Assembly (NCBI GenBank): GCA_030407085.1
Contig: CM059582.1
Span: 138,067,001-138,131,000 of the forward strand
Length of the DNA stretch: 64,000 nucleotides
Source: Trichopria drosophilae
Taxonomy: Eukaryota > Arthropoda > Insecta > Hymenoptera > Diapriidae
Reading direction: 5' to 3'
Shown: positions 55,502 through 64,000 of the stretch, piece after piece
Layout: the number at the start of each line of letters is the position of its first letter
Numbering within the stretch: the first letter of the stretch is position 1
Made by a program: the position numbers and the translations under genes
The notes under the pieces: model-generated
The model's input: the letters and a program-made list of their open reading frames with translations, nothing else
What the model was told of the DNA's origin: nothing
Database searches by the model: none

Positions 55502-56952
55502 TCCCAGCAAACCGAAAAGGATAGCAATGTTCACAAAAAGATTCAATTTTCATTTTTTGAATCCCATTTCTTGATTTTTCCAATCTTTTTCTATTTTGAA
55601 TAATTTTTTGTGCCGCCTGAGCCTATACTCGTGAATACATTCAATAACAGTACACAATGCTTTTGTATACTTTCTATCTTTCCAGTACTTTTTAATTCAG
55701 CGAATGTGTTGTCACGTGACCAATCGCAGTCTTTATGAATAAATTTAATCTTACTGTACAAATAGCCATCGAGATTTTGAATCTATTTCTATATTCGAAT
55801 TCTTTACAATACACTTGTATGCTTATTTTGAATACATTTTAGTAATCTTAAAAAATGAATTGTATCCTTATGAATCATAGATGTATTCTGAATCATTTCC
55901 TATGAAAATCGATATTTGATGGTTAGAATTCAAACCTTGTCTAATTGCATCGTCATCGAATCGTTTGCGAATGCTTCGTAATTCTTTTGGAAGCATATAT
56001 GCGAATATTTTCAATGTTCACGGATACTTCTTTTTGAATACTTCTAGAGGCATTTGTGGGACTAATTTTAAAATCTTCTCAATGCTTCATCGAGTCGTGT
56101 GATGCGAGTGCTTTTATCCTTCCAGAGTATTCCTGAAGTATGAACATTTTTAAATTGTTTTACCATCAAGATTTCGCTTATGTCTTGCCATTTTTGAGAT
56201 ATTTGAGAATTTTAAAAATTTTCAGGTTTGCAAATTTTTAAAATCTATTTACATGTATGAATTAACCGACTCGAGGTCATCCCCCCTATCAATACACCCT
56301 CCAAAATTTTGTCAGATTTCACGTATTTCTTGCCGTTTTCGAGATATTTGAGAATTTGGAAATTTTCAGTTTTGCAAATTTCAAAAATCTGTTTGCATGT
56401 ATGAATTAATCGACTCCAGGTCATCCCCCCTATCGATACACCCCCAAAATTTTGTCATATTTTGCTTATCTCTGGCCGTTTTTGAGATAATTAAGAATTT
56501 TTTAAAATTTTAATGTGTAACAGAAATATCATATTACGTTACTGATAGTGATCGACAGTGGTAGACCAGTGGTCGGTGTCGCGCGCGATCGTTGTTTCTA
56601 GTCAAGTATTCTTGGTGGGAAACACTACTTGGATAGGTGACCGCTTGAGAACAACTTTCTTAAGATAATTAAATCAACTAAAAAAAGTTAAAAAATATTT
56701 GAATTAAATAAAAAATAATAATAAAATTAAAAATAAAAAAAAATTTTTTTGTATACAAAGAGGAAAAAATTTAAAAACGAAAATTAAAATTTGCTATGCT
56801 TCTTAAAACTTACTGAAGGATACAGAAATAGGATTCAGAAGTATTGAAAGTTTCAATGCTTCTCAATCATTGTTGGTTTGCTGGGCATCGAAAAATGTCA
56901 TTTAGAAGTATTCAATTTTTTAATTCTTGTTAATCCTTTTCGGTTTGCTGAG
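55502..56952. mobile_element. Nested TIR element, about 1.45 kb
   Basis: CAGCAAACCGAAAAGGAT at 55503 is inverted at 56933-56950. No ORF. 56230-56510 holds two ~135-bp subrepeats with TTTGCAAATTT and CATCCCCCCTATC. A further inverted CCAGCAAACC copy near 56875 suggests internal rearrangement. Target duplication not resolved. Confidence 0.5.
56545..56658 (+). ncRNA. 5S rRNA-like segment (pseudogene or SINE head)
   Basis: TACTTGGATAGGTGACCGCT (56628-56647) and the following TGAGAACAAC match the 3' half of eukaryotic 5S rRNA, the region of the internal promoter C box, with a few changes; upstream GTCAAG...CTTGG has the spacing of the 5S GTTAAGC...TTGG block. The first half is more diverged. It may be a 5S pseudogene or the head of a 5S-derived SINE, and is embedded in a TIR element. 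Confidence 0.55.
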
Positions 56953-57085
56953 ATGAAATTCGTGACGAACGTAGCATAGAAAAATATCGAAACAAATCCT
57001 ATCAATTTCTATCCACTTTGTTAGGATAAAAAAATATAGAATTAATTCGTTCCCAAAATAGGATAGGAAAATATTGGAAAAAATC

Positions 57086-57517
57086 CTATACTTTTCTATC
57101 CTCCTTTTCGAGTAGAGCAGTTAACTTTATCATTTTGTTATTATCTATTTTAATTGTGGAAGATAAAAATTTAATTTGTCCATATTCTTCAACCGTAGTC
57201 GTTTCAAAACAATTATTTTTTATATATACTATAACTCCATCAGCGTTATTTATTCCACTGTTATTATAATAATGTGTATAATTATTTAATTTAAAATATT
57301 TATAATACGCCAAAAACCATGTTTCAGAACAAATGATAACGTCAGGTTTCACTTTCAAGCTCTCGACAAAAATCTCCAATTGTTGAAAATTAGTTTTTAT
57401 TCCTCTTATATTCACATGCATTATTAAAAATTCATTGTGCTTTAGACTATTATTCAGAGAAAAAAGATCGTACATTTGTTGTTCTATAATTGCAATATTA
57501 TTACACTCTGTATCCAT
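57086..57517 (-). pseudogene. Endonuclease N-terminal half
   Basis: ATG at 57517. IMHVNIRGI supplies the conserved Asn and CSETWF the catalytic Glu of an APE-type endonuclease. The true sequence breaks at 57120, where the TIR element begins; the last ~10 codons counted up to 57086 are encoded by its TIR. It continues in 53932-53483. Confidence 0.82.
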
Positions 57518-58406
57518 AAAAATTCTAACTAAAACGTCTCTAAACTATTACTATGTTACTAAAGAGGCGATGTGTACGGTCTCAGATTAGTCCAGTCATT
57601 ATGTACATTTAAAAAAGGAAAAATAGGAAGCAGCAATTTTATTCTTGGGGGTCTTCGGGATGTCAAGAAAAGCTTAACTCGAAGTTTTCGACCTCTGTTC
57701 CCTGGTTGCTTTTTCTACTACAGTAAAAAGTTAAAAAAAATGGTTTTTCCGTAATAACTCGAGTTCTAATGAACTTGAAAGATCGAAACTGGGCCCATTT
57801 GAAAGGTATTTTTTTGCTCTTCAAGTTTGCCCCACAATATTTTGCCGTGCGATCGATAGTTTTCGATATATCGAACGATTTATCGCTATTTTCGTACTGC
57901 AAATTAGCATTTTTTTTAGTTTTTTGCTTTTTACTCGTTATGCTTAACGAAAAACATAAAAGTGGCTCTATAGAAAGTTGTAGAGAATTTAAAAACGAAC
58001 AATTCCTTTTTTTGTTTGTCCTAAAAATTGAGCCTTCTAGGGCGCCTCGAAGTAGAGAGTCTTCGTCGGCGTGCGAGCGGCGAGTTGGAAACGGAAGCTG
58101 TGCGCGGCGCTGAAGCGTCTTTGGAACAATGTCAGAGTTTATTCAAGCTATTTTGTTGCGTAGTATGTACTTTTTCTACAGTTTTTTGTGTTTTACAAGT
58201 AAAAAAAATAAAAAAGTCAGACATTTGTTCTCTTCATTGTTACTATATTATTATATAAAGGAAGTTTATTAGCAATAGTAAAAGGCATGTAAATGAAAAC
58301 ATTTTATATGTATAAACGCGGCACATTTATTTTTTACAAAATACATGCATACAAAAAATTAAAGATTAACTGACTAAGAGAATGACCATATGACATTTTA
58401 AGATAA
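57518..58406. repeat. Left inverted arm flanking the Penelope-like fragment
   Basis: 57849-58062 is repeated in reverse at 60240-60455 (shared: TATATCGAACGATTTATCGC, CTTAACGAAAAACATAAAAG, TTCGAAGTAGAGAGTCT-type end). The ORFs in both arms are mirror shadows of each other. The arms bracket ~2.2 kb with the Penelope-like fragment, so the PLE may have inserted into a foldback element or its insertion may have been inverted-duplicated. Confidence 0.65.
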
Positions 58407-59497
58407 GTACTTAATGTATGTAAGTACTGTGTTTATAAACAAACTTTCGGGATGCCTATGGGCTCGCCTCTATCGCCTGTTCTCGCAAATCTTGTACTCG
58501 AATACGTGACGGGTAAAATTCTAAGTAAATTAGATTTCACCCCACCATTCTTTTTTAGATATGTGGATGATATTTTAACATGCATTCCTCAAGGTTCAGA
58601 AATTAACATCTTTAATGAATTTAACCAATTCGATATTAAAAACAATAGGTTAAAGTTTACCTTCGAACTTGAATGCAATAAAGAAATTAATTACCTGGAT
58701 GTAACAATTCTAATTATGCCAGATGGTCGAATCAAATTGGATTGGTACCACAAAAAAACATGGTCGGGTAGATATGTCCATTATCTTTCAGAGCATCCAC
58801 AATCATACAAGACAGGTATGATTTATGGATTAATCGATCGTGCAATTAAACTTTCGTCAACAGAATTCGAAGAAAAAAACTCGACATTGTCAGAAAAATT
58901 CTGTTAGAAAACGGTTATCCGATTCAATTGGTTAAACAATGTATTAAAAAACGCATCAACTTATTATGTGAAAGGAGTAGAAATAATAATAACGCGATCA
59001 ATAACAACAATGAAATACCAATTAAATCCATCAGTTGCCCTTATATCAAAGGGTTAAGTGAAAAAATCGCAAAAATTTTTAAAAATAACAACATCAGAAT
59101 TATTTCTACACCTTTTAATACTAACATTGCACAGATCAAGCCGGGAAAAGATATTTTACCACCAAAAAAACGAGACGTAATTTACAAAATACCGTGTTTA
59201 CACTGTAACAAATCGTATATAGGACAGACTTATAGACCACTCGAAGTACGATTAAAAGAGCATAAAAGAAACTTTTTAACATCAAATACAGAACAACACA
59301 CAGGTTTAACCCACCACAGAAATGAGACGGGACATGAGTTCGATTACGACAATACTAAAATCATTGCGAAAGAAAAGAACTGGAAGAAGCGTTGCCACAT
59401 CGAAAACTGTTTTATTAAAAAGGAAGAAAATAATACCGTTAATATAAGATTTAAAAAATCCTACCTACCTGAAGCCTATAATTCATTACTTCTTTAA
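58407..59497 (+). pseudogene. Penelope-like element: RT C-half plus GIY-YIG endonuclease
   Basis: The reading opens at ~58407 and reaches the RT block YKQTFGMPMGSPLSP, then YVDDIL with the catalytic Asp pair and NYLDVTI. The part before this block is missing, so the element is 5' truncated. A frameshift at the A-run around 58870 changes frame: the expected KILLENGYPIQLVKQCIKKR follows in another phase and leads into 58928-59497. There CLHCNKSYIGQTYRPLEVRLKEHKR carries the GIY-YIG nuclease signature preceded by the CCHH-type Cys pair of Penelope elements. The enzyme pair would nick the target and reverse transcribe. Inactive here. Confidence 0.9.
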
Positions 59498-59642
59498 TTT
59501 TTCTCGTATATCATCATATTTATAAATGTTAAATTTAAATTAATTCCGTTCGCTCATTTTTTCCTAGTATTACAAACACACCTACGTTCCTTATGTTGCC
59601 CTGTGATATATAAATACTGCACGTGTCCTACCGTTTCCCTAT

Positions 59643-59676
59643 TCTGAAGAAGACCCGAACCGTGGGTCAAAACGTA
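59643..59676 (+). ncRNA. Degenerate hammerhead-like motif in the PLE 3' tail
   Basis: CTGAAGA (59644-59650) fits the CUGANGA core; AGACCC and GGGTC form stem II; AAAA replaces the second core GAAA, followed by CGT. Penelope-like elements are known to carry hammerhead motifs of this kind. The changed second core and lack of a visible stem III partner suggest it is inactive. Confidence 0.5.
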
Positions 59677-60239
59677 AATTACTTATAATTTTTGAAAAAA
59701 ATTTTCTCATCACCCTCCCTAAATTATATATATATTTTACACCTTATCAGTCGTTAACCTTAATTTTTCTAATTTCCTTTTCTACCTCCGGTTTTAATTA
59801 TTATTGTGCCGATACACATCAATACTCAAATCATTAATTAATTAGTTACATTGTTAATATAAAAAAACAATTTTCTAAATAAGCTACAATATAATGCCAA
59901 AACGGCAACCAGAGGTGTGTTCGATTTCTCTGAAAATTATTGAGATCGCTTTTAAGTCAACGGAATAAAAGTGAGGTTAGAAATTCTTAAATGACAATTT
60001 CTACCGCCTGAGAAAGAAAAACAATACGTATTGACTTACCGATATTGACGAGTTCACTTGAAACAAAATTACCACAATCACAATAAAATAGAATTCGCAA
60101 TTTTTAGCCACAAGTTCAATGAAACTTCAACGCATTGTCACTCGTAACGAGGAAGAACCGCATCTGTCGAGCTCCCGCCGTTTCTGGCCAAGTCGGCCAG
60201 CTGTATTCGGCGCGACCCACACGCCGCGGTGTGCGAGCG
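59677..60239. other. Spacer, nothing recognised
   Basis: AT-rich except 60130-60240, which is the outer part of the right inverted arm's GC-rich edge. Confidence 0.4.
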
Positions 60240-60455
60240 GCGCAGACTCTCTACTTCGAAGCGCTCAATTTTCATCGAATCAGGACAAATAAAAAAAGGA
60301 ATTGTTCGTTTTTAAATTCTCTACAACTTTCTATTGAGCCACTTTTATGTTTTTCGTTAAGCATAACGAGTAAAAAGTAAAAAACTAAAAAAAATGCTAA
60401 TTTACAGTACGAAGATCGCGATAAATCGTTCGATATATCAAAAACTGTCGATCGC
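60240..60455. repeat. Right inverted arm flanking the Penelope-like fragment
   Basis: Reverse complement of 57849-58062 with scattered differences. Confidence 0.7.
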
Positions 60456-60502
60456 ACATCAGTGTTTAACAATCAGTATTTAATTTAAACATTTTTATTG
60501 TT

Positions 60503-61711
60503 AATAAGTTTTGCCGAAGCATAATAATTTCCTTCTTCACCGCTTGTTAAATATTTAAATTAAATGAATTTATTTCTTGGTCTTGACGGTATATTTACGA
60601 GGGGTAATTAAAATCATAAATAATCCTTTTGGGTTTGCGATGGAACCACTATTTGTTTATCAAAATATGATTTTATATATATGTACATAAATAGATAGCC
60701 AGAAAGATGTGAAATCATCACTACCAGAAATCCCGATTTTACTTACTGTATATATTTAATTTATATGAAACGATCGTATATGGGTTCTGTTTCCCTCTAG
60801 TGACGACAATTGTAATCAAATGCCTATTTCTTAAAGATTAACGAACTTTTGTTAAAAATATGTTTCGTCCCAGGATCCCGTTTGGACTCATCAGTAAGGC
60901 GAACGAGGATCCCTGCCCTAGACATATTAGAAACAAAATTCGTTATAAAAATTATTAAGTTAAGATTTTAAATAACATTAGTAGGGGAGAAACCTACTAA
61001 GGCTACTTTAGTACATATCGACTAATTGGTAAACGAGATATCGTTTTACCCAGTGCGTATATGCATTATTTTCCCGTTTTAAAATGCGAATAAGTTTTGC
61101 CGAAGCATAATAATTTCCTTCTTCACCGCTTGTTAAATAATTAAATTAAATGAATTTATTTCTTGGTCTTGACGGTATATTTACGAGGGGTAATTAAAAT
61201 CATAAATAATCCTTTTGGGTTTGCGATGGAACCACTATTTGTTTATCAAAATATGATTTTATATATATGTACATAAATAGATAGCCAGAAAGATGTGAAA
61301 TCATCACTACCAGAAATCCCGATTTTACTTACTGTATATATTTAATTTATATGAAACGATCGTATATGGGTTCTGTTTCCCTCTAGTGACGACAATTGTA
61401 ATCCAATGCAATGCAAACATATTTTTAACAAAAGTGCGTTAATCTTTAAGAAACAGGCATTTGATTACAATTGTCGTCACTAGAGGGAAACAGAACCCAT
61501 ATACGATCGTTTCATATAAATTAAATATATACAGTAAGTAAAATCGGGATTTCTGGTAGTGATGATTTCACATCTTTCTGGCTATCTATTTATGTACATA
61601 TATATAAAATCATATATTGATAAACAAATAGTGGTTCCATCGCAAACCCAAAAGGATTATTTATGATTTTAATTACCCCTCGTAAATATACCGTCAAGAC
61701 CAAGAAATAAA
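60503..61711. mobile_element. Tandem and inverted hammerhead units
   Basis: A complete 585-bp unit (60503-61087, starting AATAAGTTTTGCCGAAGC) is followed head-to-tail by a second copy (61088-~61412) and then by an inverted partial copy (~61430-61711). The first unit contains ribozyme copy 3. The second is cut just before the ribozyme, and the inverted copy begins just downstream of it, at the CATATTTTTAAC that follows the GAAA core. Related to the 23923-24740 element. The right end is truncated by the LTR at 61713. No ORF. Confidence 0.8.
60857..60928 (-). ncRNA. Type III hammerhead ribozyme (copy 3)
   Basis: Minus strand: stem III AAUAUGU, cleavage base C (GUC, 60921), stem I UAGGGC with GCCUUA (one G-U), core CUGAUGA (60888-60894), stem II GUCC with GGAC, core GAA (60864-60866), then ACAUAUU closing stem III with 7 pairs. 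Loop I (AGGGAUCCUCGUUC) and loop II (AAACGGGAUCCUG) are complementary over GGAUCC-CGUU with one bulge. Cleavage predicted between 60921 and 60920. Confidence 0.88.
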
Positions 61712-61993
61712 TTGTAGCGTACGGCTACACCGTTTGAATGTCGCGATTTCTTTTTGTAGCGAGCGAATGGATTCCGACATTTGAATTGCGCGGGTAAAAG
61801 CGATGGTTTGGTGGTGAGCGACAGAGGCGCCTCGGTAGGCCGCCGCTTGAGTTAGATATTAGGAAGTGTAAGAGAGCGGCGGAGCTCGGCGCCTGCGCGG
61901 GGGGGTGCTAGTCCGTTAGGTTGGTGTTCCGAAATGTGTGAGTGGGGCAACCACGCTGCAATTCAAAACAAATCGCGGTTTGCGAATACCGAG

Positions 61994-62001
61994 TATAAAA
62001 G
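61994..62001 (+). promoter_or_regulatory. TATA box of the LTR promoter
   Basis: TATAAAAG, 280 bp into the LTR, preceded by a GC-rich stretch. Confidence 0.6.
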
Positions 62002-63466
62002 TGTCGGGTCGCGGATTTCCGCCCTCTTTTCCCTGGGAAATTTTGGCGAACACGGGTGACTGGCGGTACGTGTTCGGGAAAGTGACCGCGTGGTCGGTCG
62101 ACCAAGTTTGTCGGGAAAAGCCGGAAAATAGTGCCAATAGGGTGAGTAGGTTGGTGCAAGAAAATCGTGACCGTGTTTTAAATGTCGATTTTCTTTCCAG
62201 TACGCATTTTCTGCGTTTGCTGCGTTTTGTGCGAAATCTACTTCTGTGTTTCGCCGGCGGTTTTTTCAATTTCTGTGAGTCTCCAGTTTGGAGTCCAGGT
62301 GGAAATTTGCGAGTGGACTTAAGATTCGGCGTTTCCTAGCCCGTGGTTTTAAATTGGATTTGCTGCAGTATTCCATCGAGAATCTCCTCGAGTTTGTGTG
62401 CAACCTCGCCGGAGAAGTCTATCTGCACGTTGGGGCCAGGCGTGGTATCGCTCAAACTTCCATCTCGGCGTTTTCGATCTTCATCGAGAAGGAAGTGCCA
62501 GAAGGTGTGTCAGTGGTAGGAAGGCATTATCGAATCCAGTCAATCTTCCTTATACTCGTCAGGCTCGACGAGGAAGTATTCGAGTGTGACGTCGAATCAT
62601 CGAGCCAGCTTCGTCATCCTCGAGGACCGTAGTTCACGGTTGGGACACCTGAAAATTGGTGAAGTACCACGTTTTTCTTTTAAAATCAGGAATTTGTTTT
62701 TTCCTATTTGTCATTTGGAGAAATAGAGAGTAAGGCATTATCGGCTCAGACAATTATCGCGTTGAGGCGTTACACGTCGAACTTGCTCCTTTTCGCAAAA
62801 CGTAAAGACAAACGGTCAGTTTACCGGCGACGTGATTTTAGTATATTCGATACGCGTACCCCGAATAAGAATTTTTGTTATGTGTATTATTTCTCATTTT
62901 CACCCAGCGAGATAGACATTTTATGCTACCGAGTCGATAAGTGCGGTGTTCATCAGTGTCGTTGGGGTTTCGACAGTCGGGATTTGAATTTAAAGTTTAT
63001 CGCCTAGTCCCTCGTAATTTGAATATTCGTTCAGGATTTAACCGGGAAGGCGAATACGTACCGTATAAAGATTGACGTTTTGGGAGCCAGACTCCCCTCT
63101 GACATAGTGCGTATTTGGTATCGAGTAATGGAGGACGGGTATTTAGAATAATAATTTAACGTGCAACTAATAATTGTAATTTTGCGATTTCTTGCGTTTG
63201 ATTCTAAATTTTAAGTCGAGCGAGGGCACGAAAGATATCTTACTGTCCGAATTGTTTGTATGGGTTATGTGGGATGATATGTATCCATATTCTGAATCGA
63301 GTTTGTTCGGTGCCTGATCTCAGCCACCAATTATTCAGATTTCACAGTTCGGTTATTTTATGATATACGGGTGCGAAGCGAGACTATGTATTTATGCGAG
63401 TGAAGATCCCATCATTAATTTATTATTGTATCACAGGATAATGTACTCTTTTTTTTGAGCTGAATG

Positions 63467-63472
63467 AATAAA
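63467..63472 (+). terminator. Polyadenylation signal AATAAA in the LTR
   Basis: AATAAA 70 bp before the LTR end, the usual R/U5 position. Confidence 0.55.
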
Positions 63473-63547
63473 TGTACGATCAGCCAGAAACAAAAGGAGG
63501 GAATTTTTATTTATTTTTGAAAAATATAAAGAATTCGTTACAGTAAA

Positions 63548-63565
63548 TGGCGCCCAACGTGGGGC
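63548..63565 (+). promoter_or_regulatory. Primer-binding site complementary to tRNA-Lys
   Basis: TGGCGCCCAACGTGGGGC is an 18-nt perfect complement to the 3' end of tRNA-Lys(CUU) including CCA, the primer used by several retroviruses and gypsy-like elements. It lies 5 bp after the LTR. Confidence 0.85.
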
Positions 63566-63709
63566 CTCGCATTGCATAGTGGTTCGCTTTGAGACTTGTA
63601 TTTTTTACTATTTTTATTTTTTATTTATAAATACAACATAAAGTTATATTGAAAATTAAAAATAAATTTGGATAATGGTTCTCCTTTAAATCACAATATC
63701 CAACAAGAT

Positions 63710-64000
63710 ATGGAGTTCGAGGAGAATGATATGGTGGAAGAGGTTAGGCGTTGTCAAACTCAAGTTGCTTCGATAACCAGGGAAAATGAATTGTTAAGGG
63801 CTCAGGTCCAGCAGCTTCTGCAGGAAAATGCTAAACAGAGGCATACAATTTCTGAATGTATTGGCAGTATGTCTATAGATAATCAATCAAACAGTAATCC
63901 TGTAGCCAGTTCGAATGTCCCGTTGGTAAACAATGGGACTAATCCGGTTCAGAGAAGTCATACACACTTAAATAACAATTCAAACGTTAATTCAAATTCG
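63710..64000 (+). CDS. gag: Start of gag, runs off the window
   Basis: ATG at 63710 opens 97 codons with no stop up to the last base. An earlier ATG at 63674 meets a stop after four codons. Residues ~1-50 form a charged coiled coil (heptads around VASITRENELLRAQVQQLLQ), residues 55-97 are Asn/Ser rich and look disordered. Position 168 bp after a PBS identifies it as gag of an LTR retrotransposon; an N-terminal coiled coil would support oligomerisation. It appears intact, unlike most genes in the window, suggesting a recent insertion. Confidence 0.75.
   Translation, partial: MEFEENDMVEEVRRCQTQVASITRENELLRAQVQQLLQENAKQRHTISECIGSMSIDNQSNSNPVASSNVPLVNNGTNPVQRSHTHLNNNSNVNSNS

Larger units (their letters stand above)
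53982..57116. mobile_element. 3.1-kb non-autonomous TIR element with GCA duplication
   Basis: Left end CCCTACTCGAAAAGGAGGAT and right end ATCCTCCTTTTCGAGTAGA are inverted repeats (~25 bp, continuing imperfectly as GAAAAGTATAG). GCA stands at 53979-53981 and 57117-57119. A 3-bp duplication and CCCTA-like termini are compatible with the EnSpm/CACTA superfamily, which I infer only weakly. It holds no transposase, but contains the hammerhead element (54138-54891), a minisatellite and a further TIR element (55502-56952). Confidence 0.7.
51751..57517 (-). mobile_element. Minus-strand non-LTR retrotransposon, interrupted
   Basis: Endonuclease and RT pieces follow each other from 57517 down to ~51750. 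Between the N- and C-terminal halves of the endonuclease sits a 3.1-kb TIR element (53982-57116) with a GCA duplication; skipping it joins the two halves within the same phrase. Related to, but distinct from, the element at 21134. Clade CR1/jockey-like by the FADD/YADD RT and APE endonuclease. Confidence 0.8.
61713..63542 (+). mobile_element. Long 5' LTR (1.83 kb)
   Basis: Starts TGTAGCGTACGGCTACACC (a short palindrome) and ends CGTTACA five bases before a primer-binding site. It contains TATAAAAG at 61994-62001 and AATAAA at 63467-63472, giving a very long R region if both are used. It truncates the hammerhead unit at 61711. GC-richer than its surroundings. The right LTR is outside the window, so the target duplication cannot be checked. 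The ~100-codon frames inside have no domain. Confidence 0.8.

Noticed and set aside
55189..55546. Minus-strand ORFs of ~80 codons with repeated VFR/HSF phrases
   Set aside because: They are translations of the minisatellite.
57769..58113. 114-codon ORF with hydrophobic stretch
   Set aside because: It lies in the inverted arm that is repeated at 60240-60455, and the mirror copy also reads open; more likely repeat sequence than a gene.
1..64000. CRISPR array, tRNA genes, bacterial operons
   Set aside because: No regularly spaced repeats with unique spacers, no tRNA T-loop signature, and the content is eukaryotic transposons.

Overview
This is eukaryotic, almost certainly arthropod, DNA and most likely from an insect. 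I suspect a hymenopteran such as an ant, because the Polinton and gypsy-like proteins have that flavour, but this is inference. No host gene can be supported. The window is a nest of mobile elements in an AT-rich background, most of them decayed.

Layout. 222-1042: inverted-repeat element built from CTGCGTACGCAG palindromes. 4681-4966: small solo LTR. 8679-19425: broken Ty3/gypsy element with gag, protease, RT, RNase H, integrase and a third open frame ending in a CCHC knuckle. That third frame is split by a 2.1-kb foldback element with Transib hallmarks (CACAGTGG ends, CGACG target duplication). 21134-22765: non-LTR fragment (CCHC ORF plus APE endonuclease). 23923-24740: foldback element carrying a hammerhead ribozyme. 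28477-36533: ~3-kb solo-LTR-like element interrupted by a nearly complete ~5-kb non-LTR retrotransposon. 36534-51060: decayed Maverick/Polinton with capsid proteins, PLA2-like protein, packaging ATPase, DUF8207 protein, fibre-like protein, integrase and PolB. Its PolB gene is split by a second copy of the ~3-kb solo LTR (44339-47595). 51750-57517: minus-strand non-LTR element split by a 3.1-kb TIR element, which itself holds a second hammerhead foldback element, a minisatellite and a 5S-rRNA-like segment. 58407-59700: Penelope-like RT plus GIY-YIG fragment. 60503-61711: tandem and inverted units with a third hammerhead. 61713-64000: long LTR, tRNA-Lys primer-binding site and the start of gag of an apparently intact LTR retrotransposon running off the window.

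The most interesting signal is a set of three complete type III hammerhead ribozyme folds (24239-24306 minus, 54527-54595 plus, 60857-60928 minus). Each has all core bases and compensated stems. In all three, the loops of stems I and II are complementary to each other although their sequences differ completely. Two carriers are flanked by 13- and 15-bp target duplications, which suggests retro-mobilisation by target-primed reverse transcription. A Penelope-like element with a degenerate hammerhead-like tail lies just upstream of the third, making PLE machinery a candidate mobiliser.

All calls come from reading the sequence. No alignment, folding or database search was run.
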